Positions 41,995 through 50,569 of a stretch of DNA of 64,000 nucleotides are shown one piece after another (within the stretch, counting starts at the first letter, position 1; each line of letters starts with the position of its first letter). The stretch is from Bacteroidota bacterium (lineage in GTDB: Bacteria; Bacteroidota; Bacteroidia; 2-12-FULL-35-15): contig JADJHE010000007.1 of the NCBI GenBank assembly GCA_016707685.1, forward strand, positions 105,185-169,184, in the 5' to 3' direction. The position numbers were made by a program, and so were the translations under genes. The notes below the pieces were generated by a model, which saw only the letters and a list, made by a program, of their open reading frames with translations, was not told where the DNA came from and ran no database searches.

Positions 41995-42576
41995 ATGGCT
42001 AAAAAGAAAGAAGCACCTAAAAAAGCAGCTGCAAAAACAGCAGTAAAAACAGCAAGTACTACGAAAGCTAAAGTGGCTGTAAAAAAATCAATTGCAAAAC
42101 CAAAAAGTTCTGCAACAGCTAAAGTTGCTGTGAAAAAAGTTGCAGCTAAAAAAAGTGCACCAAAGAAAATTGCAAGTAAAAAAGCTCCTGTAAAAGCGAG
42201 TTCAAAAACGGCTGTTATTAAAGATAAGAATCAATTATTAGCTGACGCAGTTGTTGAAGGAATCTTGGAGAAAAAAGGGAAGAACATTTCTATTCTAAAC
42301 TTAACAGGCATTCATAATCGTGTTTGCGATTATTTTATCATCTGTCAAGCCGATTCAACTACACAAGTAAATGCATTAGCAGGTTCTGTTCAAGAAATAG
42401 TAAAAAAACTTACAGGTGAAAATGCATACCGTGCGGAAGGATTTGAGAATTCAGAATGGATTTTGATTGATTACGTTTCAGTTGTTGTGCATATTTTCCA
42501 ATCACAAGTTCGTGATTTTTACAACTTAGAGTCGCTTTGGGCTGATGCCGAAGTTACCCATGTTGCATTTGATTAA
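41995..42576 (+). CDS. rsfS: ribosome silencing factor RsfS with a lysine/alanine-rich N-terminal extension
   Basis: RsfS binds ribosomal protein uL14 and blocks subunit joining when nutrients are scarce. The conserved domain is residues 80-193: LLADAVVEGILEKKGKNI, DYFIICQADSTTQVNALA, EGFENSEWILIDYVSVVVHIF and FYNLESLWADAE. About 75 N-terminal residues are nearly all Lys, Ala, Ser, Thr and Pro (AKKKEAPKKAAAKTAVKT), like the tail on adenylate kinase at 12699-13850. Ordinary RsfS is 105-130 residues, so the extension is an addition. It lies 25 bases upstream of ftsH. Confidence 0.93.
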   Translation: MAKKKEAPKKAAAKTAVKTASTTKAKVAVKKSIAKPKSSATAKVAVKKVAAKKSAPKKIASKKAPVKASSKTAVIKDKNQLLADAVVEGILEKKGKNISILNLTGIHNRVCDYFIICQADSTTQVNALAGSVQEIVKKLTGENAYRAEGFENSEWILIDYVSVVVHIFQSQVRDFYNLESLWADAEVTHVAFD

Positions 42577-42601
42577 AAAATAATACTAGAAAGAATTTTA
42601 T

Positions 42602-44599
42602 ATGAGCGATCAAAACCAAGAAAACAAAAGTTTAAAAGATAAACTTCCGAATAAACCTAAATTACCAAAAACCTCATTCAATTTTTATTGGATATACGGA
42701 ATCATTGCAGTAGCTCTTATTGGCTTGCAAATGATGAGTAGCATGGGTGGCGGATTGAAAGAAGTAAAGTCGAGCGAGTTTTATGAAACAATGTTGAAAC
42801 AGCATCATGTTGTTCGCATTGTAGTTGTACCAACCGATAATGTTGCTGAGATATACATTGGCAGAGACTATTTGAAATTGCCTCAATATGCAAAAGATCT
42901 GTTGGACAAACATCCAAACGGTCCGCATTACAAATTAAAAATTCTTTCAGTTGAATCCTTTAGTAAAGATTTAGAAAAAGCACAAGCAGCATTTACACCT
43001 GCTGAAGTTATATATCCTGAAAAAGATGAACGTACCGATTGGAGTAGCCAATTAAGTTGGATTTTACCATTGGTATTAATGATTGTTATTTGGATAATCA
43101 TTATGCGCAGAATGGGTGGAGGCGGAGGCGGAGGCCAAATTTTTAACATCGGAAAATCAAAAGCAACCTTGTTTGATAAAGATACAAATGTGAATATTAC
43201 GTTCAATGATGTAGCAGGATTAGAAGGTGCAAAAATTGAAATCAAAGAAATTGTAGATTTTCTTAAAAATCCTAAAAAGTATACAACCCTTGGAGCTAAA
43301 ATTCCCAAAGGAGCATTGTTAGTCGGCCCTCCAGGTACAGGTAAAACCTTGTTGGCAAAAGCGGTTGCTGGTGAAGCAAAGGTTCCTTTCTTCTCTTTAT
43401 CTGGTTCCGATTTCGTTGAAATGTTTGTAGGTGTTGGAGCTTCACGTGTTCGTGATTTATTCCGTCAAGCAAAAGAAAAAGCACCATGTATCATCTTTAT
43501 TGATGAGATTGATGCTATTGGTAGAGCACGTGGTAGAAGTGTATCTCAAGGTTCGAATGATGAACGTGAAAATACATTAAATCAATTGTTGACAGAGATG
43601 GATGGTTTTGGTACAAACAGCGGTGTGATTATTTTAGCTGCTACAAATCGTGCTGATATCTTGGATAGAGCATTGATGCGTGCAGGACGTTTTGATCGTC
43701 AGATTTATGTTGATATGCCTGATTTGAATGAACGTAAAGATATTTTCAAAGTGCATTTAAAGCCATTGAAATTAGATACAACGGTGGATGTTGATTTCTT
43801 AGCAAAACAAACCCCAGGATTCTCTGGTGCTGACATTGCAAATATTTGTAATGAAGCAGCTTTAATTGCTGCTCGTCATGGAAAAGAGGCAATTGGCAAA
43901 CAAGATTTTTTAGATGCAGTTGATCGTATTATTGGTGGTTTAGAAAAGAAAAATAAAATCATCACGAAGCAAGAGAAAAAAGTAATTGCTTATCATGAAG
44001 CTGGTCATGCTGCTACAAGTTGGTTGTTGGAACATGCACATCCATTGATTAAAGTTACGATTGTTCCTCGTGGACGTTCGTTGGGTGCTGCTTGGTATTT
44101 GCCTGAAGAAAGGCAAATCACTACAACAGAGCAATTGTTGGATGAAATGTGTGCTACTTTAGGAGGACGTGCTGCTGAAGAAATAATATTTGGAAAAATT
44201 TCAACGGGTGCATTAAGTGATTTGGAAAAAGTAACCAAACAAGCCTATGCAATGATTACTGTTTATGGATTGAATGACAAAATTGGTAACTTGAGTTATT
44301 ACGATTCATCTGGAGCCAATGAGTACGGATTTACAAAGCCATATAGTGAAAAAACTGCTGAGGTGATTGATGCCGAAGTAAGTAAAATGGTTGAGTTGGC
44401 TTATACAAGAGCGAAAAAAATATTAGGCGACAACAAACATTTGTTGACTCAGTTGGCGGAAAAATTGTTGGAAAAAGAAGTTATTTTCAAAGAAGATTTA
44501 GAAAATATTTTTGGAAAACGTAAGTTTGAACGCGATATTGAAGCAGAAGCAGAGGAAAAATTAGAAGCAGAAACCAATGCTGCTAAAACTACTCGCTAA
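42602..44599 (+). CDS. ftsH: ATP-dependent zinc metalloprotease FtsH
   Basis: A membrane-anchored AAA+ protease that degrades misfolded membrane proteins and regulators. The 665 residues show helices at about 30-46 and 153-168 around a periplasmic domain. The AAA module has Walker A GPPGTGKT (242-249), Walker B IIFIDEID (297-304) and the second region of homology, and the zinc site HEAGH is at 465-469. The ORF ends in TNAAKTTR, but the +1 frame past the stop continues for about 37 codons (KENKSTETITEVATETG and DDKKDPEPPKTTLF) to a stop at 44711. That acidic ending fits FtsH tails, so a frameshift near 44575-44600 is suspected. The catalytic part is intact. Confidence 0.96.
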   Translation: MSDQNQENKSLKDKLPNKPKLPKTSFNFYWIYGIIAVALIGLQMMSSMGGGLKEVKSSEFYETMLKQHHVVRIVVVPTDNVAEIYIGRDYLKLPQYAKDLLDKHPNGPHYKLKILSVESFSKDLEKAQAAFTPAEVIYPEKDERTDWSSQLSWILPLVLMIVIWIIIMRRMGGGGGGGQIFNIGKSKATLFDKDTNVNITFNDVAGLEGAKIEIKEIVDFLKNPKKYTTLGAKIPKGALLVGPPGTGKTLLAKAVAGEAKVPFFSLSGSDFVEMFVGVGASRVRDLFRQAKEKAPCIIFIDEIDAIGRARGRSVSQGSNDERENTLNQLLTEMDGFGTNSGVIILAATNRADILDRALMRAGRFDRQIYVDMPDLNERKDIFKVHLKPLKLDTTVDVDFLAKQTPGFSGADIANICNEAALIAARHGKEAIGKQDFLDAVDRIIGGLEKKNKIITKQEKKVIAYHEAGHAATSWLLEHAHPLIKVTIVPRGRSLGAAWYLPEERQITTTEQLLDEMCATLGGRAAEEIIFGKISTGALSDLEKVTKQAYAMITVYGLNDKIGNLSYYDSSGANEYGFTKPYSEKTAEVIDAEVSKMVELAYTRAKKILGDNKHLLTQLAEKLLEKEVIFKEDLENIFGKRKFERDIEAEAEEKLEAETNAAKTTR

Positions 44600-44713
44600 A
44601 GAAAATAAATCGACTGAAACTATAACCGAAGTAGCTACAGAAACAGGTTCGGATATTAAGCCCGAAGACGATAAGAAAGATCCAGAGCCACCTAAAACTA
44701 CTTTGTTTTAAGC

Positions 44714-45370
44714 ATGCAAGATAGTACTACTTCAAAAGAAAAAATATTAAAGAAAATTCGAAAGGCTTTAATTCATAAATCGACTCAAGAAATTGGCGAT
44801 GTGGATAAGTCGTCCGAAATATTTGCTTCTTCCGAAGAGCCATTAGAAATTCAATTTGCAACTAATTTCTCTGCTTTAAATGGCAAGTTCGTTTTTTGTG
44901 AAAATGAAACTGAGTTTATTGAAAATTTCGATTTTATTGCAAAAGACAATGAATGGGAAAACATATTTTGTTTAGAGCCCAAAATCAAAGACTTGTTAAA
45001 AAAAGGCAATGTTAAGTTTTCGGATAAAGAAGAAGATTTATTAAAAACAGATATTGGTTTAACCCTTTGTGAATGTTTGGTTGCTCGTACCGGAAGTGTT
45101 GTTGTTTCTTCCAAACAATTATCGGGTAGACGTGTTCCTTTTTATAGTAATTTTCATATTGTGGTTGCATATACATCACAATTAGTAGCAAATACAAATG
45201 ATTCGTTGAAATTGATTAAAGATAAATACAACAATTTATTGCCTTCAATGATTTCAACAATTACTGGTCCAAGCAGAACTGCCGATATTGAAAAAACATT
45301 GGTTCAAGGGGCACATGGTCCACGCGAAATTTTTGTGTTTTTAATTGATGATATTCATGTAATTCAATAG
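44714..45370 (+). CDS. LUD-domain protein (LutC/YkgG family)
   Basis: A 218-residue protein of the LutC/YkgG family. Its C-terminal signature is TGPSRTADIEKTLVQGAHGP, and the glycine-rich CLVARTGSVVVSSKQLSGRR segment precedes it. In Bacillus LutC is part of the lactate utilisation complex LutABC, but no LutA or LutB is nearby, so the role here is unknown. Neighbours ftsH and cdsA on the same strand make it part of an envelope-maintenance cluster; the gap to cdsA is only 5 bases. Confidence 0.88.
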   Translation: MQDSTTSKEKILKKIRKALIHKSTQEIGDVDKSSEIFASSEEPLEIQFATNFSALNGKFVFCENETEFIENFDFIAKDNEWENIFCLEPKIKDLLKKGNVKFSDKEEDLLKTDIGLTLCECLVARTGSVVVSSKQLSGRRVPFYSNFHIVVAYTSQLVANTNDSLKLIKDKYNNLLPSMISTITGPSRTADIEKTLVQGAHGPREIFVFLIDDIHVIQ

Positions 45371-45375
45371 TAGAG

Positions 45376-46191
45376 GTGAACAATTTTTTCAAAAGAGCAT
45401 TAACCGCTGGCGGATTTGTTGCAGTTTTATTAACCTGTACATTTTACAATCAACTAACCTTTTCTCTTCTATTTCTTCTCATTACAATTCTTGGCGTTTG
45501 GGAGTTTTACACACTTGCTGAAAAAGGACAAAACAAGCCTCAAAAAATGTGGGGAACAATGCTTGGTGCAGTCCTATTTACAAGTAATGCTATCGTTTGT
45601 TTTGGTTATGCAGATTATAAATTACTGCTAATCAATATCCCATTATTGTTTTCTGTTTTTATTGTTGAACTTTATACCAAAGCAACAAACCCATTTCGCA
45701 ACATTGCATTTACTATTCTAGGAATTGTGTACGTTGCTGTCCCTTTTTCATTATTAAACTATTTAGTAACATTTACAGGTACGTTTAGCTATGAAATACT
45801 ATTTGGTTTTTTCTTTATTCTTTGGAGTAGTGATACTGGTGCTTATTTGGCGGGTTCTGCTTTTGGTAAAAACAAGCTGTTCCCTCGTGTTTCTCCAGGT
45901 AAATCTTGGGAAGGAACAATTGGTGGTGCAATAGCAAGTTATGGTGTAGCATTTATAATCTCCGGATGGTACACATCCGTTTCTGTGATAGATTGGATGG
46001 TTATTGCTTCCATTCTAATTGTTATTGGAACACTAGGTGATTTAGTGGAATCATTGTTTAAGAGAAGTAAAAATGTGAAAGATTCAGGTACATTATTACC
46101 TGGTCACGGTGGTATATTGGATCGATTTGATAGTTTAATAATAGCTGCTCCCTTTGTATTTACATATTTATACCTAGAAAAGCTGTTTTAA
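45376..46191 (+). CDS. cdsA: phosphatidate cytidylyltransferase
   Basis: Makes CDP-diacylglycerol from phosphatidate and CTP, the branch point of phospholipid synthesis. The 271-residue protein has about eight membrane helices and ends with the CDP-DAG synthase signature GDLVESLFKRSKNVKDSG followed by LPGHGGILDRFDS. The WSSDTGAYLAGSAFGKNK and SPGKSWEGTIGG blocks are also typical. The start is a GTG at 45376, 5 bases after the LUD gene stop. No ATG gives a better start. Confidence 0.95.
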   Translation: MNNFFKRALTAGGFVAVLLTCTFYNQLTFSLLFLLITILGVWEFYTLAEKGQNKPQKMWGTMLGAVLFTSNAIVCFGYADYKLLLINIPLLFSVFIVELYTKATNPFRNIAFTILGIVYVAVPFSLLNYLVTFTGTFSYEILFGFFFILWSSDTGAYLAGSAFGKNKLFPRVSPGKSWEGTIGGAIASYGVAFIISGWYTSVSVIDWMVIASILIVIGTLGDLVESLFKRSKNVKDSGTLLPGHGGILDRFDSLIIAAPFVFTYLYLEKLF

Positions 46192-46265
46192 CGATTGAAT
46201 TCGTACATTTAACGATAAGTTTTTATATCGTTATTATTTTTTTTAAATTCGCACACTTTAATCGT

Positions 46266-46289
46266 GTTCCCTAAAACAAAAAAGGGAAC
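46266..46289 (+). other. hairpin in the leader of the glutamate dehydrogenase gene
   Basis: A 7-base stem GTTCCCT/AGGGAAC (46266-46272, 46283-46289) with a 10-base A-rich loop ends 14 bases before the ATG at 46304. There is no T-run, so it is not a terminator. It may affect mRNA stability or translation start. A weak -7-like box TAAATTCG lies at 46244-46251. Confidence 0.4.
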
Positions 46290-46303
46290 CTAACATTAAA
46301 ATT

Positions 46304-47581
46304 ATGACAACAAAAACAAACACCGCTCCAGCTGAACAACACGAAAGTATGTTCGATGCAGTACTTGCTCGACTAGATGTTGCAGCTAAGATTTATGGAT
46401 TATCAGATGATGTTGCAAATATTTTAAGAAATCCGCAAAAACAAGTAAAGGTTAGTATTCCAGTAATGATGGATAACGGCAAAATGCAAGTTTTTGAAGG
46501 TTTCAGAACCGTTCATTCAACTATTTTAGGACCATCGAAAGGTGGAATTCGTTATGCGATGGATGTATGTGATGATGAAGTAAAAGCATTATCTGCTTGG
46601 ATGACATTCAAATGTGCTGTTGCTAACTTACCGTATGGTGGTGGTAAAGGTGGTATTAAATGTAATCCACGTGAAATGAGTGTAGGTGAATTAGAGCGTT
46701 TAACAAAAGCATATACAGTTGCTATGGCTGATGTATTTGGTGTGGATAGAGATATTCCAGCTCCAGATATGGGAACAAGCGGACGTGAAATGGCTTGGTT
46801 AGTGGATGCATATAACAAAACTCACCGTGGCGATTTTCCTGGTGTAACTACTGGTAAACCTGTTGGTTTGGGTGGTTCATTGGGTCGTGATGCAGCTACT
46901 GGTCGTGGGGTTATGATTTCAACATTAGCTGCTTTAGCAAAAATGAAATTGGATCCTAAAAATGTTACAGCAGCAGTTCAAGGTTTTGGGAACGTAGGTT
47001 CACATGCAGCTCGTTTATTAAATGAGCAAGGAATTAAAATTTGTGCTATTGGTGATCATACTGCAACACTTTGGAACGAAAAAGGAATCGATATCAAAGC
47101 TGCTTTGGATTATGTAAAGGCTAATGGAAATATATTAAAAGGATTCACTGGTGGAGTTGAAATTAAGCCATCTGAGTTATTAACTGCAAATGTTGATGTG
47201 TTGGTGCCTGCTGCATTACAAAATGTAATTACAGAAGACGTAGCAAACAATATTAAAGCTAAATTAATCATTGAAGGTGCAAATGGTCCTACAACACCTG
47301 AAGCAGATCCAATTTTGCAACAAAAAGGTGTAATTGTAGTTCCAGATATTTTGGCAAATGGTGGTGGTGTTACTGTTTCTTATTTCGAGTGGGTTCAAAA
47401 TAAATACGGTCACTATTGGACAGAAGCTGAAGTAAATACAAAACACGATGCATCTATGAATGCTGCATTCGAAAATGTATGGAACAATGCAGAACAATAT
47501 AAAACAACAATGCGTATTGGTGCATACATAGCAGCGCTTAAGAAAGTTGAATTAGGAATAAAAGCAAAAGGTTGGTATTAA
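46304..47581 (+). CDS. glutamate/leucine-type amino-acid dehydrogenase, probable NAD(P)-glutamate dehydrogenase
   Basis: A 425-residue hexameric-type dehydrogenase linking glutamate and 2-oxoglutarate plus ammonia. The substrate lysines lie in TFKCAVANLPYGGGKGGIKC; DIPAPDMGTSGREMAW follows, and AAVQGFGNVGSHAARLL is the Rossmann glycine loop. Later, PAALQNVITEDVA and IIEGANGPTTPEAD complete the pattern. The acidic residue after the second nucleotide-binding strand (AIGDHTATLW has Asp after Gly) leaves the coenzyme undecided. The gene stands alone with a strong terminator, so it is a single transcript. Confidence 0.93.
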   Translation: MTTKTNTAPAEQHESMFDAVLARLDVAAKIYGLSDDVANILRNPQKQVKVSIPVMMDNGKMQVFEGFRTVHSTILGPSKGGIRYAMDVCDDEVKALSAWMTFKCAVANLPYGGGKGGIKCNPREMSVGELERLTKAYTVAMADVFGVDRDIPAPDMGTSGREMAWLVDAYNKTHRGDFPGVTTGKPVGLGGSLGRDAATGRGVMISTLAALAKMKLDPKNVTAAVQGFGNVGSHAARLLNEQGIKICAIGDHTATLWNEKGIDIKAALDYVKANGNILKGFTGGVEIKPSELLTANVDVLVPAALQNVITEDVANNIKAKLIIEGANGPTTPEADPILQQKGVIVVPDILANGGGVTVSYFEWVQNKYGHYWTEAEVNTKHDASMNAAFENVWNNAEQYKTTMRIGAYIAALKKVELGIKAKGWY

Positions 47582-47598
47582 TCCTCCTTTTTATAAAT

Positions 47599-47640
47599 AA
47601 AAAAGAAGCGCAAAGAAATTTTTCTTTGCGCTTCTTTTTT
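47599..47640. terminator. very long perfect hairpin terminator
   Basis: A 20-base perfect stem (47599-47618, 47621-47640, core AAGCGCAAAG/CTTTGCGCTT) with a TT loop and T-rich ending. It serves the glutamate dehydrogenase gene and, on the other strand, the convergent gene ending at 47640. Confidence 0.95.
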
Positions 47641-48106
47641 TATGGAGTATTAATGTTGTCTAATTCTTCAAAGGATTCAATTTTCAGTTTTTTCACTTTT
47701 CCTTTAACGGTATAAAAGATGATTACATCAGAGGAAAAATCCTCGGTATCTACTTGTATGTTGGGTGGAGAATTCGGTCTACCACTGCCTCTCTTTTTTA
47801 ATGTTCCGAAAGTGATTTGATAAGCTCCTTTATCTTTTTTGCAATAGCTAGCTTTTGTGTAGTTCGGTGAGCTAGCATCAATGTTATCGACTTTTACGAC
47901 ATTGAATTTTAAGGATTTGCCTAGAGGTGTATGGACGGAATCAATGCTCCATTTGAAGTTTTTGTCTTTTTTTAATAAAACGGTATAATTAATCGAAGAG
48001 CTTGGCGAAGCACCATGATTCACCATTTGTTTGGTTGCTTTCAAAAGTTTTAGCTCCTGTGCAAAGCTATGTCTGAAATAAGTATAAGAATTAATAAATG
48101 TTTCAT
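47640..48106 (-). CDS. small secreted protein of unknown function, frameshift in the signal peptide
   Basis: The uninterrupted frame (47640-48044, 134 residues from a TTG) extends upstream as YTYFRHSFAQELKLL without a start. The ATG at 48106 gives MKHLLILILIS in another frame. Adding one T to the T-run at about 48076-48080 would join them into a signal peptide and mature protein of about 155 residues. The mature part (SINYTVLLKKDKNFKWSIDSV, SYCKKDKGAYQITFGTLKK) is beta-rich and basic; I do not recognise a family. The frameshift could be a sequencing error. The alternative is a short cytoplasmic form. Confidence 0.6.
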
Positions 48107-48183
48107 TTTTTTTATTTTAACACTCTAAGATAGGCAAATAGTATTCCAATTTGCTGATGGAAAATAAATAGTGCCGTAAATGC

Positions 48184-48213
48184 AAAAAGCCTCTCCATAA
48201 GGAAAGGCTTTTG
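48184..48213 (-). terminator. terminator of the tRNA-Lys transcript
   Basis: Read on the minus strand: AAGCCTTTCC, loop TTAT, GGAGAGGCTT, then T residues (stem with one G-U pair, plus coordinates 48184-48212). It lies just 3' of the tRNA. Confidence 0.8.
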
Positions 48214-48220
48214 TTTTTTG

Positions 48221-48293
48221 TGATCCCGCTGGGATTCGAACCCAGGACCCCTACATTAAAAGTGTAATGCTCTACCAGCTGAGCTACGGAATC
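48221..48293 (-). tRNA. tRNA-Lys (anticodon UUU)
   Basis: 73 bases fold into a normal cloverleaf. Acceptor stem GATTCCG/CGGGATC (one T-G pair) with discriminator A; D arm GCTC...GAGC; anticodon stem TTACA/TGTAG (one pair is A-T at the base, the loop CTTTTAA carries anticodon TTT); variable loop GGGTC; T arm CTGGG TTCGAAT CCCAG. The CCA end is not encoded. It is a single tRNA with its own promoter and terminator. Confidence 0.97.
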
Positions 48294-48339
48294 TAATCTA
48301 CACTTTAAGATGCAGTTCCCTTTTTTGAATTTGGGAGTG

Positions 48340-48370
48340 CAAATATAGAAGCAATATTTTATTTTGCAAA
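48340..48370 (-). promoter_or_regulatory. promoter of tRNA-Lys
   Basis: Minus strand: TTTG (plus 48367-48370), 19-base spacer, TATATTTG (plus 48340-48347); a full match to TTTG-N19-TAnnTTTG, about 47 bases before the tRNA 5' end. Confidence 0.7.
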
Positions 48371-48526
48371 GCCTTTTTCAAAAAAAACTCAAAATATTTC
48401 TTACTGCCTGATTTTCAGCGCTCTTTGTTTTTACTTTTCACTTTTCAAGGCTTCAAAACTTTACAATTTTAATCACTAGCTATGTCATAAAATTGTTTTA
48501 TAATTGTGTAACAATCAGGCATAGCT

Positions 48527-48985
48527 GTGGATAGTATATTAGAAATAAAACCCGGTGTAGGACTTTCCCGTCTTATTTTTGGAGCTTCTATGAAAGAAGC
48601 TGAAAGTCTTTTTGGTGCCGCAGAGGAGATTGAAGTTTTAGACGACATTGAGGATGCAATTTCAACAGTATGGCATTACTGGGAGCATGGATTTTCATTG
48701 TTTTTTGATGATGTAGGAACACAGCAGTTTTGTTGTGTCGAAATTGATAATGAAGAGACTATTTTATTCGGAAAAAAAATATTTGAATTGGATGAAAAAG
48801 AGATAATTGCTCTTTTTAAAATAAATAAATACACGGAATACGAAACCGAAGTTCATGAATGGGGCGAAAAACGCTTGAGCTTTGATGATGCAAATATTGA
48901 TTTTTATTTTGAAAAAAATAAACTTACTTCAATAAATTACGGAAAACCATTTTTATCGTCACAAATTTTAATCTTACCAAACTAA
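48527..48985 (+). CDS. conserved-looking protein of unknown function
   Basis: A 152-residue acidic cytoplasmic protein beginning at a GTG. It starts LEIKPGVGLSRLIFGASMKEAESLFG, a form seen in small Bacteroidota proteins with a plectin/BamE-like fold suggestion, then FSLFFDDVGTQQFCCVEIDN. There is no signal peptide or membrane helix. I do not recognise the family with certainty. Its stop overlaps the start of aroK by 1 base, so the two are translationally coupled; whether it has a link with shikimate metabolism is unknown. Confidence 0.7.
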   Translation: MDSILEIKPGVGLSRLIFGASMKEAESLFGAAEEIEVLDDIEDAISTVWHYWEHGFSLFFDDVGTQQFCCVEIDNEETILFGKKIFELDEKEIIALFKINKYTEYETEVHEWGEKRLSFDDANIDFYFEKNKLTSINYGKPFLSSQILILPN

Positions 48986-49503
48986 TGACAAAAATATTTT
49001 TAGTAGGTTACATGGGCAGTGGTAAGTCCACTGCTGGTAAAAAGTTAGCTTCAAAGTTAAATTTTGATTTTGTAGATATGGATAAATTCATTGAGGCAGA
49101 ATACGGCATGAGCATTGAAGAAATTTTTTCCAAAAAAGGACAAAGCGAATTTAGGGCAATGGAACACAATGCACTTAAAAAATTGTTAACAGTTTCTAAG
49201 AATACCGTTATATCATGTGGTGGCGGAACTCCTTGTTATTACAACAATATGGAGTTAATGAATAACAATGGTATTACCATTTATTTAAAAATGAGTGCCG
49301 ATTCATTGGCTAATCGTTTAATTAATGCAAAAGATCACCGTCCTTTAATTGATGGTAAAACGCACGATGAATTAAAGAAATACATTACTGAGCATCTTGA
49401 AAAGCGTGAAGATTTTTATCACAAGGCTCAATTTACGGTAAAAGGAAAAGATTTGAATTTGGATGAACTGGCAAGTTATGTGGCGAAGGAAGTAAATCCT
49501 TAA
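48985..49503 (+). CDS. aroK: shikimate kinase
   Basis: Phosphorylates shikimate at O3 in the aromatic amino-acid pathway. The 172 residues include Walker A GYMGSGKSTAGKKLA, the shikimate-binding DMDKFIEAEYGMSIEEIF with ExEFR-like QSEFRAME, CGGGTPCY, and the lid RLINAKDHRPLI. Normal length. Other aro genes are absent from the window. It overlaps the convergent phosphoribosyltransferase gene by 4 bases at the stop codons. Confidence 0.96.
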   Translation: MTKIFLVGYMGSGKSTAGKKLASKLNFDFVDMDKFIEAEYGMSIEEIFSKKGQSEFRAMEHNALKKLLTVSKNTVISCGGGTPCYYNNMELMNNNGITIYLKMSADSLANRLINAKDHRPLIDGKTHDELKKYITEHLEKREDFYHKAQFTVKGKDLNLDELASYVAKEVNP

Positions 49504-50000
49504 CTCAAATAAGCCGCTTCTTTTCCTTTTTTTAGTTCAACACTGATATGTTCTTGAAGTGTAGTCGATAAAGACAAACCCACAAAATCAGCTTTGATTG
49601 GATAGCGATTGTGTCCTCTGTCTACAAGAACAGCTGTTGTTAGTCGTTTTACTGGAGTAATTAAAAAAGGCTTTGCTCCAAAAATTAATGTTTTTCCAGA
49701 ATTTAAAACATCATCAACTAAAATAATGACTTTGTTTTTTAAGTCTTTATCCGTTAAGGCAATTTTAATTTCCTTTTCAGCAGGATTTTCTTTGTTTATT
49801 TTAATCTCAATCAATTTCGTTTTGATTGGCGATATTTTTTTGATTACCGTATTAATCTTTTCAGCCAATGTAAAGCCATTGCCAACAATGCCAGCAATGA
49901 TGATTTCTTTTTCACCGTAGTTGTTTTCATAAATTTCGTATGCAATACGGTTTATTTTTTGCTCAATTTGCTTGTTGTTTAAGATTAATGTTTTTGCCAT
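49500..50000 (-). CDS. PyrR-like phosphoribosyltransferase
   Basis: A 166-residue type I PRTase. The PRPP loop is VIILVDDVLNSGKTL, and PyrR-like features follow: TTAVLVDRGHNRYPIKADFVG and LSTTLQEHISVEL. PyrR in Gram-positive bacteria attenuates pyrimidine genes and has weak uracil PRTase activity; in Bacteroidota these proteins usually stand alone. No pyrimidine gene is in the window. It lies just downstream of the NlpC/P60 gene (19 bases). Confidence 0.88.
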   Translation of the reverse strand: MAKTLILNNKQIEQKINRIAYEIYENNYGEKEIIIAGIVGNGFTLAEKINTVIKKISPIKTKLIEIKINKENPAEKEIKIALTDKDLKNKVIILVDDVLNSGKTLIFGAKPFLITPVKRLTTAVLVDRGHNRYPIKADFVGLSLSTTLQEHISVELKKGKEAAYLS

Positions 50001-50019
50001 GTTCTAAAATTTGAATAGG

Positions 50020-50532
50020 TTAAAATCGTCCGCCTTTGAAAAAATATTTTTTGTAATACGCCTCGTCTAAATCGCTAATAATTACTCCTGAATGTACAGA
50101 TGCATGCGCAAATTTATTGTTTCCTAAATAAATTCCTACATGAGAAATTTGTCCTTTTCTGATTTTGAAAAATAAAATATCGCCTTCTTTTAATTCTGAC
50201 TTTTCAATTTCTTTTTCTTTAACCTGAGTATAGATATCTTTTGAACCACCCGTTAGGTTTATGCAGTATACTTTTTGGTACATTTCAGATACAAATCCAG
50301 AACAATCGATGCCTTTTTTGCTTTCGCCCGAATATTTATAACGAGTACCTACCCAGTCGTATACCTGGTAGTAGAGATATGGAGAGCAGGCCGAATCAAT
50401 TTTTAATTGGTAGTTGCAGTAGTAGTTTTCAATGTTTTTCCATTGTTTACTCTTGCCTTTGTTTTTTTCCTTTGATTGGGAAAATAACGAAAGCGTGATA
50501 AGCAACGATATGAATAAAAATTTAAATTTCAT
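50020..50532 (-). CDS. exported NlpC/P60 family peptidoglycan hydrolase
   Basis: A 170-residue exported cysteine peptidase with signal peptide FLFISLLITLSLFSQ. The catalytic Cys is in GIDCSGFVSEMY and the His in ISHVGIYLGNNKFAHAS; GDILFFK precedes it. It cuts D-glutamyl-meso-diaminopimelate bonds in cell-wall peptides. Between the signal and the catalytic domain lies a short helical linker. A reverse-strand box (plus CAAAGATA, 50542-50549) lies just upstream, without a good -33 partner. Confidence 0.9.
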   Translation of the reverse strand: MKFKFLFISLLITLSLFSQSKEKNKGKSKQWKNIENYYCNYQLKIDSACSPYLYYQVYDWVGTRYKYSGESKKGIDCSGFVSEMYQKVYCINLTGGSKDIYTQVKEKEIEKSELKEGDILFFKIRKGQISHVGIYLGNNKFAHASVHSGVIISDLDEAYYKKYFFKGGRF

Positions 50533-50569
50533 TTACATCTGCAAAGATAGTCAATTTAAATTTTTCGGC

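Noticed and set aside
44714..45370. A lactate utilisation operon, from the LutC-like protein
   Set aside because: No LutA or LutB genes are adjacent; neighbours are ftsH and cdsA.
46266..46289. A riboswitch or terminator before the glutamate dehydrogenase gene
   Set aside because: It is a single short hairpin without a T-run or recognisable aptamer.
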